NCBI GenBank assembly: GCA_002840555.1 | Contig: PHBJ01000006.1 | Span: forward strand, 100,040 to 164,039 | From: Deltaproteobacteria bacterium HGW-Deltaproteobacteria-13 | GTDB taxonomy: Bacteria; Desulfobacterota; Syntrophia; Syntrophales; Smithellaceae | DNA length: 64,000 nt | Direction: 5' to 3' | Shown: positions 9,248 through 20,194 of the stretch, piece after piece | How the letters are laid out: every line of letters starts with the position of its first letter | Position numbering within the stretch: the stretch's first letter is position 1 | Notes under the pieces: generated by a model | Seen by the model: the letters and a program-made list of their open reading frames with translations, nothing else | Told to the model about the DNA's origin: nothing | Databases searched by the model: none | Made by a program: the position numbers and the translations under genes

Positions 9248-11098
9248 CTAGTTATTCCGATCCACCATTTCCCAGTATTCCTTGCTGTCGTCAACCCGCT
9301 TTAAAAATTCACTAATTTTATCTTCAGGACGGCCAAACTTAGCTTCCACCCTCTTTTCGAGAGCGTCCCAGAGCATCATCAGTTCCAGATTGGTTTGACA
9401 TATTTCCTCGCAGCCCTTGCAATGCATGCACATAAACACATTTTCAGCTTCTTTTTGTGTAACAGGCCTGCCTTCAATGAGTTTTTTCGCCAGAGCGATT
9501 TTACCTTTTGCCGTAACCTCTTCATTTTTTGTGACAAGGTACGCAGGACACACGGCGATGCAGTTTCCGCATTTGGCGCAGGCATGTGTTGTCAACTCAA
9601 AATCAAGACTGTCAACTTTCTGGTCTTTCCCCAAAAGCAATGTCGCAATTTTTCCAATAACCGGCGACAGCAGAATCAATAAATTGATGGAAAAGCTGAA
9701 AATCGCCGGATTGAATATGAGAGCCGGAATATTACCGAATTTTGACCGGATCGCGAAAAACTTACCCGGATTCATGATATTATTCGGATCAATCTTTTCT
9801 TTGTAAGCCAGCAGATCACGTTTCTTTTCATCGCTGTATAAATGATTGATAAAGGCAGCGTTCCAGATACCCAGTCCATAGGGCTCTGCACCCATGGAAA
9901 CGGCAGCTTGCGTAAGCATTTGCTGTAACGGCAAGGCGATGTAATATCTTGTCTTCCTGGAGTCGCAGAGAAAATTGGTCATAATAAGGGCCATTTTTTC
10001 ATCAATGATATATGAATCGATGAATATCTCCACGCCGAAATTCGCTCCCAGTTTTTTCGCTTTTTTTATAAAACCGGCAGCAGAAGCCAGGGGAATAATG
10101 CTTTCACTCGCCAGAATGGTCGGTCCGAGGCGCTTTGTTTTCATGCCAAACAGCCGTTCATTCCATAAATAACTGGCAACATAGCGAGGCGCTTCATCAA
10201 GATTGCCGGTTTGGGCAATGGCCTTTAAAAATTTTTCATCATCATCAAGGCTGCTTAACTCTACCAGAACCCCGGCGCTCTTTTTAAATACGTTGGAATG
10301 CATGAGTTCATTAACATCACTTAAATGATTTTCATCCAGAAAGCGGATGACATCGGGTTTCGCACCCTGCGCTTCTTTATTTTTAACTAATTTTTCAATA
10401 AACTCGAACGCCGCGCCGTCACTGGGGAAATAAAACAGATGAGGGTATGAGGCTTGGGGAATGTCGCGTAATTTAAGATTTATTTCGACAATGATTCCAA
10501 ACACCCCTTCCGTGGAGATAAAGTACATAAAATCAGGATCGGTCGGGGTAATTTTCCTGGATTCACCGGACGGTGTAATAACCGTCATGGAAACGATTTG
10601 ATTGGCTAAGTGGCCATAACGAAAACTGTTGATTCCGTAACCGCCTGTCGCAATCCAGCCGGCAACTGTAGAAAATTTGCTCGAAGGATAGGTCATCAGG
10701 CATAATCCCTCTTTTTTGGCCAGGATATCAATGTCGCTCCATCTGGCTCCCGCTTCCACAGTAACGGTCTTTTGCGCCTTATTTAAATACAGGATATTGC
10801 GAAAAGGAGATAAATCAATAACAATGCCGCCATTTGTCGGAATAACACCGCCAAATCCCCATGATGCTGCGCCTCTTGGGATTACCGGCACCTTTTTATC
10901 ATTGGCAAATGCCAGAACTTGCTTAATCTCATCTACGTTTTTCGGCTGAACAACAAAATCCGGTTGTATTTCAAAAAACGTTTTCGTCATGATGGTAGGA
11001 ACGTCGCCTATATCATGGCTGTACATTTCTTTTTCTTCGTCTTTGGCGATAATTTTTATATCGCCTGCTGCTTTTCTAAATTCTTCTGCCAGTTTCAT
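9248..11098 (-). CDS. GlcD-like FAD oxidoreductase with C-terminal two-[4Fe-4S] domain
   Basis: A 616-residue fusion. Residues ~30-210 are a PCMH-type FAD-binding domain (VIPRGAASWGFGG; ATGGYGINSFRYGHL). The middle is an FAD-oxidase C-terminal domain ending in the usual DPNNIMNPGKFF. The last ~120 residues carry two ferredoxin motifs (CAKCGNCIAVCPAY; CMHCKGCEEICQTN), as in GlcF/LldE-like partners. It resembles D-lactate or glycolate dehydrogenases. As first gene of the glutamate synthase operon, with no GltD-type NAD(P)H subunit in the window, it may feed electrons to the synthase; that role is inference. The ATG at 11098 was chosen over one 14 codons upstream because GGAAGAG precedes it and the probable transcript start is near 11161. 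Confidence 0.8.
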   Translation of the reverse strand: MKLAEEFRKAAGDIKIIAKDEEKEMYSHDIGDVPTIMTKTFFEIQPDFVVQPKNVDEIKQVLAFANDKKVPVIPRGAASWGFGGVIPTNGGIVIDLSPFRNILYLNKAQKTVTVEAGARWSDIDILAKKEGLCLMTYPSSKFSTVAGWIATGGYGINSFRYGHLANQIVSMTVITPSGESRKITPTDPDFMYFISTEGVFGIIVEINLKLRDIPQASYPHLFYFPSDGAAFEFIEKLVKNKEAQGAKPDVIRFLDENHLSDVNELMHSNVFKKSAGVLVELSSLDDDEKFLKAIAQTGNLDEAPRYVASYLWNERLFGMKTKRLGPTILASESIIPLASAAGFIKKAKKLGANFGVEIFIDSYIIDEKMALIMTNFLCDSRKTRYYIALPLQQMLTQAAVSMGAEPYGLGIWNAAFINHLYSDEKKRDLLAYKEKIDPNNIMNPGKFFAIRSKFGNIPALIFNPAIFSFSINLLILLSPVIGKIATLLLGKDQKVDSLDFELTTHACAKCGNCIAVCPAYLVTKNEEVTAKGKIALAKKLIEGRPVTQKEAENVFMCMHCKGCEEICQTNLELMMLWDALEKRVEAKFGRPEDKISEFLKRVDDSKEYWEMVDRNN

Positions 11099-11171
11099 GT
11101 TTTGTCTATCTCTTCCGTAACCATAGTAATTATGGATCATAGAAAGCCTATGTATCCACCCACGTTTTCAT

Positions 11172-11187
11172 AGCAATATAAGTGCCA
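11172..11187 (-). promoter_or_regulatory. Sigma-54 promoter of the glutamate synthase operon
   Basis: On the minus strand the sequence is TGGCACTTATATTGCT, a full match to the -24/-12 consensus (TGGCAC-N5-TTGCW, GG-N10-GC). Transcription would start near 11161, giving a ~60-nt leader to the ATG at 11098. It faces away from the glnN promoter. Confidence 0.8.
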
Positions 11188-11287
11188 ACGACCAATTTAA
11201 AATGAAGTAGAGCCCCAATAATTAACAACAAACTGAATTGTTTTATATAAAATCAAGCTCCTTTGGAAAAATCACCAAACCATTATT

Positions 11288-11308
11288 ACAATAATGTTGC
11301 AATATTGT
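11288..11308. promoter_or_regulatory. Inverted repeat, candidate activator site between divergent sigma-54 promoters
   Basis: ACAATA-N9-TATTGT forms a 21-bp dyad about 100 bp upstream of the operon promoter and about 210 bp upstream of the glnN promoter, the distance expected of an enhancer for a sigma-54 activator. It matches neither the NtrC nor the NifA consensus, so the bound protein is unknown. The rest of the 11.14-11.65 kb gap shows no gene. Confidence 0.35.
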
Positions 11309-11517
11309 TGTTTTTGCGGCGATTATAATACAAAATTGTTCAATTTAGAGTGTTAGCCAGCCCATCACAGAAACGATTATCAACATCACGTACTATTTTT
11401 GTTTCTATCTTATCTATCGGTTAGATCAATAATTTAATCATTATGAGTGATGATGTCATCAATTTAAAGTGGACTAATCAATATGAATTGCTATAATGCC
11501 GCAATAATCTGTATATG

Positions 11518-11533
11518 TGGCATATTTTTCGCA
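11518..11533 (+). promoter_or_regulatory. Sigma-54-type promoter of glnN
   Basis: TGGCATATTTTTCGCA keeps the invariant GG-N10-GC spacing and differs from the consensus at two other bases. Transcription would begin near 11545, leaving a leader of about 100 nt before the glnN ATG at 11648. Confidence 0.6.
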
Positions 11534-11647
11534 CTATCTTGATCAGTTAAGCTTATCATAAATTATATGCTTAGCCTGTACGTTAAGAAAAGTAAAATAT
11601 CTTATTGGAATAAAAAGAACGCTTTTCAATAAAACAATGGAGGATTT

Positions 11648-13819
11648 ATGAAGAAGACAAAGCCAATGATCGCATCGGAAAGAAGCTATATCATCGAGAA
11701 AGAGAAATTTGTTCCTGTATCTGAATATTATGGCGAAGACACTTTTAGCAACAAGATAATGAAAGAGAAACTGCCTAAAGATACTTATAAGAAGCTTATG
11801 GATTCAATAAATGAGGACAAGGCTCTTGATATCGAAACAGCGAATATCATAGCCCATGCGATGAAAGAATGGGCTATTGAAAAAGGCGCCACTCATTTCG
11901 CCCATTGGTTCCAACCCATGACCGGGATAACAGCTGAAAAACATGATGCTTTTGCCGAGCCATCCGGGATCGGCGAGGTTGTCGAGAAATTTTCCGGAAA
12001 ACAGCTTGTTCAGGGTGAACCGGACGCATCGAGCTTTCCTTCCGGCGGCATCCGGGCAACCTTTGAAGCCAGAGGCTATACAGCCTGGGACATGTCCTCG
12101 CCCGCTTTCATTAAACGAAACGGTATTTCTACAACCCTTTGCATTCCTACGGCTTTCATTTCCTATACCGGTGAAGCACTGGACAAAAAGACTCCGCTGC
12201 TCAGATCAAACCGTGCGGTAAGCAAAAGTGCTGTCAATATGTTGAAACTTCTGGGCGGTAAAAACATTAAAAAGGTCAATGCCACTCTGGGACCGGAGCA
12301 GGAATATTTCCTGATCGATATGGATTATTTCTTTAAACGTCCGGATCTTGTTTTGGGAGGCAGAGCGGTCGTGGGTGCTCCTCCGGCCAAAGGCCAGGAA
12401 TTGGAAGACCAGTATTTTGGAAGTATCAAGGAAAGAATATCTTCTTATATGCACGACATGGAAGAAGAACTCTTCAAACTGGGCGTTCCGGCGAAGACCC
12501 GCCACAACGAAGTGGCGCCGTCACAATTTGAGCTTGCTCCCATGTTTGAAGAAGCTAATCTTGCCGTCGACCACAACCAGTTGGTGATGGATACCATGAA
12601 ATCGGTGGCTAAAAAACATAACCTTGCCTGTTTGCTCCATGAAAAACCATTTGCCAAAATTAATGGTTCCGGCAAGCACGTCAACTGGTCTTTGTCTGAC
12701 AACCATGGAAACAATTTGTTAAATCCCGGCAACACACCTCAAGACAATATCCAGTTTCTGGTATTTTTAATCGCGACCGTTCGCGCCGTGTATAAGCACG
12801 CCGATATTCTCCGCGCGTCGGTCGCATCATACGGCAATGACCACCGGCTGGGCGCCAATGAAGCGCCTCCGGCAATTATTTCCGTATTTCTTGGCGAACA
12901 GCTTACTCAAATTTTAACGAATATTGAAAAAGGCACAGTCACCAAAGCAACGAATGCGGAAATTATTGATCTGGGCATTTCCTCTCTGCCGGCAGTCAGC
13001 AAAGACAATACCGACCGCAACAGAACATCACCGTTTGCTTTCACCGGCAACAAATTTGAATTCAGGGCTGTCGGCTCGTCCCAGTCTATTTCCTTCCCGG
13101 CGGCGGTGCTCAATACAATCGTTGCGGAAAGTCTTGATTATCTGGCCGAAAAGATAAAAGCCAGCACCGTGAAGAACATTAATCAGGCTGTCCTGGAAGT
13201 TCTTAAAAAAGAAATTAAAGAAATCAAGCCGATTCTTTTCAATGGCGATAATTATACAAAAGAATGGGAACTGGAAGCTCAGAAAAGAAAGCTTCCCAAT
13301 GATAAGACGACGCCTGTTGCCTTAAAAGCATTGATTACCGACAAGGCATTGAACCTCTTTGAGAAATATGAAGTGCTTTCCAAGGTGGAACTCAAGTCAA
13401 GATATGTAATTTATCTGGAAAAATACATCAAGGATCTGGAAATTGAAGTTAAATGCCTCAAAAATATTTGCATGAGCCAGGTGATTCCCGCGGCCGTGAC
13501 TTATCAGAAGAAACTTGCTGAAGCGATTATCGGCACAAAAGAAGTTCTCGGGAATGCCGCGGTCGTTTCCAGTCAGGCAGAAATATTAAAGAGAGTTTTA
13601 GATGCGGTTAATAACATCTATTCTGTGAATAAAGAAATACTGGCTAAAGTCGAAGCGGCTGCCGCGATTCACGACGAAGCGAAAAAAGCAGATCTGCTGT
13701 GCAGCAAGGTCAAAACAAAAATGGACGAACTTCGTGAGTATGTTGATACACTGGAATGTTTGGTTGACGACGAAATCTGGCCGTTGCCGAAATTCTGGGA
13801 GATGCTATTTATAAGCTGA
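11648..13819 (+). CDS. glnN: Glutamine synthetase type III
   Basis: A 723-residue protein of the size of GSIII (GlnN), much larger than GlnA. It makes glutamine from glutamate, ammonia and ATP in the cytoplasm. Family motifs are present: GPEQEYFLID (metal-ligand region), TRHNEVAPSQFELAP, NGSGKHVNWSL (ATP/glutamate site) and FEFRAVGSSQS. The long C-terminal helical region is typical of the class. A strong GGAGG sits six bases before the ATG. The gene is divergent from the glutamate synthase operon, so the two halves of the GS/GOGAT cycle share one regulatory region with sigma-54-type promoters on both sides. It ends in a strong hairpin. Confidence 0.95.
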   Translation: MKKTKPMIASERSYIIEKEKFVPVSEYYGEDTFSNKIMKEKLPKDTYKKLMDSINEDKALDIETANIIAHAMKEWAIEKGATHFAHWFQPMTGITAEKHDAFAEPSGIGEVVEKFSGKQLVQGEPDASSFPSGGIRATFEARGYTAWDMSSPAFIKRNGISTTLCIPTAFISYTGEALDKKTPLLRSNRAVSKSAVNMLKLLGGKNIKKVNATLGPEQEYFLIDMDYFFKRPDLVLGGRAVVGAPPAKGQELEDQYFGSIKERISSYMHDMEEELFKLGVPAKTRHNEVAPSQFELAPMFEEANLAVDHNQLVMDTMKSVAKKHNLACLLHEKPFAKINGSGKHVNWSLSDNHGNNLLNPGNTPQDNIQFLVFLIATVRAVYKHADILRASVASYGNDHRLGANEAPPAIISVFLGEQLTQILTNIEKGTVTKATNAEIIDLGISSLPAVSKDNTDRNRTSPFAFTGNKFEFRAVGSSQSISFPAAVLNTIVAESLDYLAEKIKASTVKNINQAVLEVLKKEIKEIKPILFNGDNYTKEWELEAQKRKLPNDKTTPVALKALITDKALNLFEKYEVLSKVELKSRYVIYLEKYIKDLEIEVKCLKNICMSQVIPAAVTYQKKLAEAIIGTKEVLGNAAVVSSQAEILKRVLDAVNNIYSVNKEILAKVEAAAAIHDEAKKADLLCSKVKTKMDELREYVDTLECLVDDEIWPLPKFWEMLFIS

Positions 13820-13828
13820 TCCCCTCCT

Positions 13829-13863
13829 GATGCAGGGAACGGTTTAAGGTCGTTCCCTGCATC
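13829..13863 (+). terminator. Hairpin terminator after glnN
   Basis: GATGCAGGGAACG and CGTTCCCTGCATC form a perfect 13-bp stem with a 9-nt loop, 9 nt after the glnN stop. Only a short TTT follows, so termination may be imperfect. Confidence 0.7.
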
Positions 13864-13871
13864 TTTAATGA

Positions 13872-13900
13872 TTGACGAGACCGGGAAAAAAAGATAGACA
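13872..13900 (+). promoter_or_regulatory. Sigma-70-type promoter upstream of carA
   Basis: TTGACG-N17-TAGACA lies 77 nt before the carA ATG and directly after the glnN terminator. The -35 is good and the -10 is moderate. Confidence 0.45.
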
Positions 13901-13976
13901 CTCCCCACCTGTGAGGCGCTTGTTTCACCTTAAAAAGTTTCAGGATATTAGTTTTTTGCCGGGAGATAAAATATAA

Positions 13977-15115
13977 ATGCCGTTGTTAAATCAGAAACAA
14001 AAAGCCTTGCTGGTTCTGGAAGACGGCAGTGTTTTTGAAGGATCCGCCTTCGCAGGGAGTGGCGAAACGATGGGCGAAGTCGTTTTCAACACGGGCATGA
14101 CCGGCTATCAGGAAATCATTACCGATCCTTCCTATAAGGGCCAGATTGTCACCATGACTTATCCTCTGGTCGGTAACTACGGAATAAACGATGAGGACAT
14201 GGAATCCGCCGGAATTCATCTGGAAGGTTTCATCGTCAAGGAATATCAATCCAATCCCAGTAACTGGCGGATGCGCCGGAGCCTCAAATCCTTTCTGGAA
14301 GATTACGGCAAAATCGGACTGGAGGGCATAGATACCCGTGCCTTGACACGGCGGCTGCGGCTTTCCGGTTCCATGAAAGGCATTATTTCCACTCAAACAC
14401 AAAACATTTCTGAATTGCTCGCAAAAGTTCAGGCTTATCCGGGATTGGTCGGGCGCGACCTGGTGAGGGAAGTCTCCTGCTCTAAACCATACCTGTGGAA
14501 AAATGGCGCGCCATCTCCTGGTAAAATTCCCGCCAAAAAACCGGTTAAAAAACTGCGTGTCGTTGTCCTTGACTGCGGTGTAAAGTACAATATTCTGCGT
14601 CTTCTGGAAAAAAACGGTTGTGAAGTGCCTGTTCTTCCCGCATCTTCCACCGGTGCTGAGATTCTGGCATTGAAGCCGGACGGGGTTTTGCTATCCAATG
14701 GCCCCGGTGATCCGGCGGCTCTTCCTTATATAGTAGATACCGCGAAAGTTATCATTGGCAAGGTACCCGTCTTTGGCATTTGTCTGGGTCATCAAATTAT
14801 CGGCCAGGCGATTGGTGGTTACACGGAAAAGTTGAAATTCGGCCATCACGGCATTAATCAGCCGGTGAAAAATGAAGAAACGGGCCGAATTGAAATCACT
14901 TCGCAGAATCATGGTTTTGTCGTTGTTCCGGAATCCGTAGCTGACAAGGCTGAAAAAACCTATCTTAATCTCAATGATAATACATCCGAAGGCATGCGGA
15001 TGCCGCGGGCGTTTAGCGTTCAATATCATCCGGAAGCAGCTCCGGGACCGCGCGATACGGAATATTTATTTTCGCAGTTTGTGGAAATAATTAAAAAAGA
15101 AAAGGGGAAGAAAAA

Positions 15116-15119
<4 letters not shown>
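13977..15119 (+). CDS. carA: Carbamoyl-phosphate synthase small subunit
   Basis: A 380-residue protein of normal CarA length. The N-terminal half has the CPSase small-chain signature ([20 protein letters not shown]) and the C-terminal half is a class I glutamine amidotransferase with the nucleophile in FGICLGHQ and the catalytic His/Glu in [10 protein letters not shown]. It supplies ammonia from glutamine to CarB for arginine and pyrimidine synthesis. Its TGA overlaps the guaA ATG, so carA and guaA are translationally coupled. carB follows only after guaA, an unusual gene order. Confidence 0.95.
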
Positions 15120-16645
<1,526 letters not shown>

Positions 16646-16652
16646 TTTTTTT

Positions 16653-16689
16653 CCCTCTCCCTTGAGGGGAGAGGGCTAGGGTGAGGGTG
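16653..16689. repeat. CCCTCTCCC...GGGTGAGGG dispersed repeat
   Basis: This C-rich/G-rich stretch folds as CCCTCTCCC-TTGA-GGGGAGAGGG and continues CTAGGGTGAGGG. Its reverse complement matches a segment inside hrpA near 62.49 kb. It starts 8 nt after the guaA stop and could act as a hairpin terminator. Confidence 0.65.
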
Positions 16690-16722
16690 AACATGGATGA
16701 TGTACTCACATTTTTAAAAAAA

Positions 16723-16760
16723 CACCCCTCCCCTTAATCCCCTCCCACGGGGGGAGGGGA
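16723..16760. repeat. CACCCCTCCCC...GGGGAGGGG dispersed repeat
   Basis: A second, related hairpin-forming repeat 33 bp after the previous one (CCCCTCCCACGGGGGGAGGGG core). It sits just upstream of carB and may limit read-through from guaA. Confidence 0.6.
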
Positions 16761-16787
16761 AGCATCTTAAATGAATTGGTAAATTAA

Positions 16788-19700
16788 GTGCCGAAACGAA
16801 ACGACATAAAAAAAATACTGCTCATCGGATCCGGGCCGATCATTATCAGTCAGGCCTGTGAATTCGATTACTCCGGAACGCAAGCCTGCAAGGCTCTGCG
16901 CGAAGAAGGTTATGAAGTTGTTTTAGTCAACAGCAATCCGGCAACCATCATGACCGATCCTGAAACAGCTGATCGCACTTATGTGGAGCCGATCACGCCC
17001 GAGGCTGTGGAAAAAATTATTGCCCGCGAGCGGCCGGACGCTCTGCTTCCCACATTAGGCGGGCAAACCGGTCTCAATACCGCTGTGGCTCTTGCCGAAA
17101 GCGGTGTGCTGAAAAAATACAACGTGGAAATGATCGGCGCGTCGCTGGATGTTATCCACAAAGCGGAAGACCGGGAAAAATTTCGCCACGCTATTGAAAA
17201 AATCGGTTTGCGCATGCCCAAAAGCGGCTTTGCCCGATCGATACCGGAAGTTATGAAAATTGCCGACGACATCGGCTTTCCGATTATTGTGCGCGCGTCA
17301 TTTACGCTGGGCGGCACGGGCAGCGGGGTTGCCTATAATCGCGAAGAGTTGATGGAAATCGCAAAGTCCGGATTGGACGCCAGCATGATTTCGGAGGTCA
17401 TGATTGAAGAATCGGTGCTGGGCTGGAAAGAATATGAACTGGAAGTAATGCGCGACAAGGCCGACAATGTTGTCATCATTTGTTCCATTGAAAATTTCGA
17501 CGCGATGGGCGTGCATACCGGCGAATCAATCACCGTCGCCCCGGCGCAGACCCTTACGGATAAAGAATATCAGATCATGCGGGATGCCTCCATTGCCATC
17601 ATGCGGGAAATCGGCGTGGAAACAGGCGGCTCCAATGTTCAGTTTGCGATTCATCCGCAAACCGGCGAAATGATCGTTGTTGAGATGAACCCCCGTGTTT
17701 CGCGTTCATCGGCACTGGCCTCCAAGGCCACAGGTTTTCCGATTGCCAAAATTGCCGCGAAACTTGCTGTCGGCTACACCCTTGATGAAATTCCCAACGA
17801 CATTACCCGTGAGACGATGGCTTCTTTTGAGCCGACGATCGATTACTGTGTCGTGAAAATTCCGCGTTGGACCTTTGAAAAATTTCCGGAAACGGAAGAT
17901 TTTTTAACAACGTCGATGAAGTCTGTCGGAGAGACGATGGCCATCGGACGGACTTTTAAAGAGGCTCTGCAAAAAGCCATCCGTTCACTGGAAATCAAGC
18001 GTTTCGGCCTTGAACAGAGTCTGCCGGAAGATCTGAAAGATAAAACCGAATTTCTCAAAAGCAAACTCATCAAGCCCAATTCTTTACGTCTTTTCTATAT
18101 TGCTGCGGCGATGCGAAACGGAATGTCTATTGACGAACTTTATCAATTGACGAAAGTTGATCCCTGGTTTTTGCATCAGATCAAGGAAATCGTGGAAGCC
18201 GAAGAGGAATTGAAGAATTCACCTCCTTCCGCCGAGTTGCTTAAAGCTGCAAAGAAAATGGGTTTTGCCGATCGCGCGCTGGCCTCCTTCTGGAACATGA
18301 CCGAGTCCGAGATTCGACATTGGCGCGAAAAAGAAAAAATTATCCCCGTCTATAAACTGGTGGATACCTGTGCGGCGGAGTTTGAAGCGTACACACCATA
18401 TTATTATTCCACCTATGAGACCGAAACGGAAACCCGGCCATCGACAAAAAAGAAGATAGCGATCATCGGCGGCGGGCCCAACCGTATCGGGCAGGGCATT
18501 GAGTTTGATTATTGCTGCGTTCACGCGTCGTTTGCCCTGCGTGAAGAAGGTTGTGAAAGCATCATGATCAACTCCAATCCCGAAACGGTCAGCACCGATT
18601 ATGACACATCCGACAAACTATTCTTTGAGCCCGTTACACTGGAAGATGTTTTAAATATCATCCAGGCGGAAAAGCCCGAAGGAGTGATTGTCCAGTTTGG
18701 CGGCCAGACGCCGCTGAATCTCGCGCGCGGCCTGGAAGCGGCAGGTGTGCCCATTATCGGCACCACGCCTGATGCCATTGACCGCGCGGAAAATCGCGAC
18801 CGCTTTCAGGAAATTGTTCACAAGCTCAATCTTAACCAGCCTGATAATGACACGGCGATGGATGTGGAAAAGGCGCTTGTTGCCGCCGGGCGCATCGGTT
18901 ATCCGGTGCTTGTGCGTCCATCTTACGTATTGGGCGGCCGTTCCATGGAAATTGTCTATGATCCGGAAACGCTGCGTTCTTTCATGGCCAAGGCTCTGCT
19001 CGTTTCTCCGGGCCACCCCATTTTGATCGATAAATTTCTCGAAGATGCTGTGGAAGTGGATGTGGACGCCATAAGCGACGGGACAACGACTGTTGCGGCC
19101 GGCATCATGGAGCACATCGAGGAAGCGGGAATACATTCAGGCGACAGCGCCTGTATTTTACCGCCTCTGTCTCTTTCCCCCGATATCCTGAATCTCATCG
19201 AAAAACAAACTAAACTGCTGGCTGCCGAACTAAATGTTATCGGTCTGATGAATATCCAATACGCGATAAAAGACGGCAAATTGTATGTGCTGGAAGTCAA
19301 TCCCCGCGCGTCGCGCACGGTTCCTTTTGTCAGCAAGGCCATCGGCGTGCCCCTGGCCAAACTGGCGACAAAAGTCATGCTCGGCAAATCTTTAAAAGAA
19401 CTGGGATTTGTCCAGAGGATAATACCTCAACATGTTTCCGTAAAGGAAGCTGTTTTTCCGTTTAACCGTTTTCCCGATGTGGACATTCTGCTGGGGCCGG
19501 AAATGAAATCAACAGGCGAGGTGATGGGAATTGACCGATCCTTTGGCCTGGCCTTTGCCAAATCACAAATGGCGGCAGGATTCAAAATGCCGGTAAAGGG
19601 CAGCGTATTTATCAGCGTGAATGATTATTATAAGAACAAGATAGTGACGGTGGCGAAATCTTTTCAGGATATGGGATTCAAAATCGTGGCAACGAGCGGC

Positions 19701-19991
19701 ACGGCCAGGCATCTGAAAGCGCATGGCATTGACGCTCAGGTTATTTTTAAGGTTAGCGAAGGACGCCCCCACATTGTTGATTTGATTAAGAATGGCGATA
19801 TTCAAATGGTAATTAATACAAGTCTCGGTCGTAAATCTTCAAAAGATGCTTATCATATCAGAAGAGGAGCGCTTATTTATAATGTTCTTTATACCACAAC
19901 CATCGCCGGCGCGCGAGCGTTGTGCGAAGCGGTAGCGGCAATCATAGCCGAGGATTGGCAGGTGTGTCCGTTGCAGGAGTACCACAAATGA
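16788..19991 (+). CDS. carB: Carbamoyl-phosphate synthase large subunit
   Basis: A 1067-residue full-length CarB with two homologous ATP-grasp halves. The first starts [34 protein letters not shown] and the second [32 protein letters not shown] (shown here only as landmarks of the two N-terminal subdomains). Each half carries its ATP-grasp Arg/Glu/Asn motifs ([36 protein letters not shown]). The C-terminal ~140 residues are the MGS-like allosteric domain. It makes carbamoyl phosphate from bicarbonate, ammonia and 2 ATP. Translation begins at GTG (16788) with only a weak ribosome site, after the repeat-filled gap behind guaA. Confidence 0.95.
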   Translation: MPKRNDIKKILLIGSGPIIISQACEFDYSGTQACKALREEGYEVVLVNSNPATIMTDPETADRTYVEPITPEAVEKIIARERPDALLPTLGGQTGLNTAVALAESGVLKKYNVEMIGASLDVIHKAEDREKFRHAIEKIGLRMPKSGFARSIPEVMKIADDIGFPIIVRASFTLGGTGSGVAYNREELMEIAKSGLDASMISEVMIEESVLGWKEYELEVMRDKADNVVIICSIENFDAMGVHTGESITVAPAQTLTDKEYQIMRDASIAIMREIGVETGGSNVQFAIHPQTGEMIVVEMNPRVSRSSALASKATGFPIAKIAAKLAVGYTLDEIPNDITRETMASFEPTIDYCVVKIPRWTFEKFPETEDFLTTSMKSVGETMAIGRTFKEALQKAIRSLEIKRFGLEQSLPEDLKDKTEFLKSKLIKPNSLRLFYIAAAMRNGMSIDELYQLTKVDPWFLHQIKEIVEAEEELKNSPPSAELLKAAKKMGFADRALASFWNMTESEIRHWREKEKIIPVYKLVDTCAAEFEAYTPYYYSTYETETETRPSTKKKIAIIGGGPNRIGQGIEFDYCCVHASFALREEGCESIMINSNPETVSTDYDTSDKLFFEPVTLEDVLNIIQAEKPEGVIVQFGGQTPLNLARGLEAAGVPIIGTTPDAIDRAENRDRFQEIVHKLNLNQPDNDTAMDVEKALVAAGRIGYPVLVRPSYVLGGRSMEIVYDPETLRSFMAKALLVSPGHPILIDKFLEDAVEVDVDAISDGTTTVAAGIMEHIEEAGIHSGDSACILPPLSLSPDILNLIEKQTKLLAAELNVIGLMNIQYAIKDGKLYVLEVNPRASRTVPFVSKAIGVPLAKLATKVMLGKSLKELGFVQRIIPQHVSVKEAVFPFNRFPDVDILLGPEMKSTGEVMGIDRSFGLAFAKSQMAAGFKMPVKGSVFISVNDYYKNKIVTVAKSFQDMGFKIVATSGTARHLKAHGIDAQVIFKVSEGRPHIVDLIKNGDIQMVINTSLGRKSSKDAYHIRRGALIYNVLYTTTIAGARALCEAVAAIIAEDWQVCPLQEYHK

Positions 19992-20115
19992 CGACCTTGG
20001 AAAAAGTCCATATGCAGCGTTGCGCTGCATCATTCGTCGTTGCGACGTACACAAAAAGTACGTCTCACTCCTCATGATTTGCGCGCCTTGCCTCTGGTGC
20101 TTTTTGCAAGGTCGT
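19991..20115. repeat. 125-bp palindromic intergenic element after carB
   Basis: The 16-bp end ACGACCTTGGAAAAAG pairs with CTTTTTGCAAGGTCGT at the other end with one mismatch. Inside are GCAGC-GTTGC-GCTGC and a central dyad GACGTAC-acaaaaa-GTACGTC. The element begins on the last base of the carB stop codon. It shares length, plan and inner motifs with the element after purF. It could terminate or stabilise transcripts or be a MITE-like mobile unit. Confidence 0.75.
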
Positions 20116-20194
20116 TTAATTCTTGAAGAGATGGAAATTGTTAGAGAGAATTAATATTCGTTAATCCGTTTCAGGCGGATCAAAGAGAGGTTGT

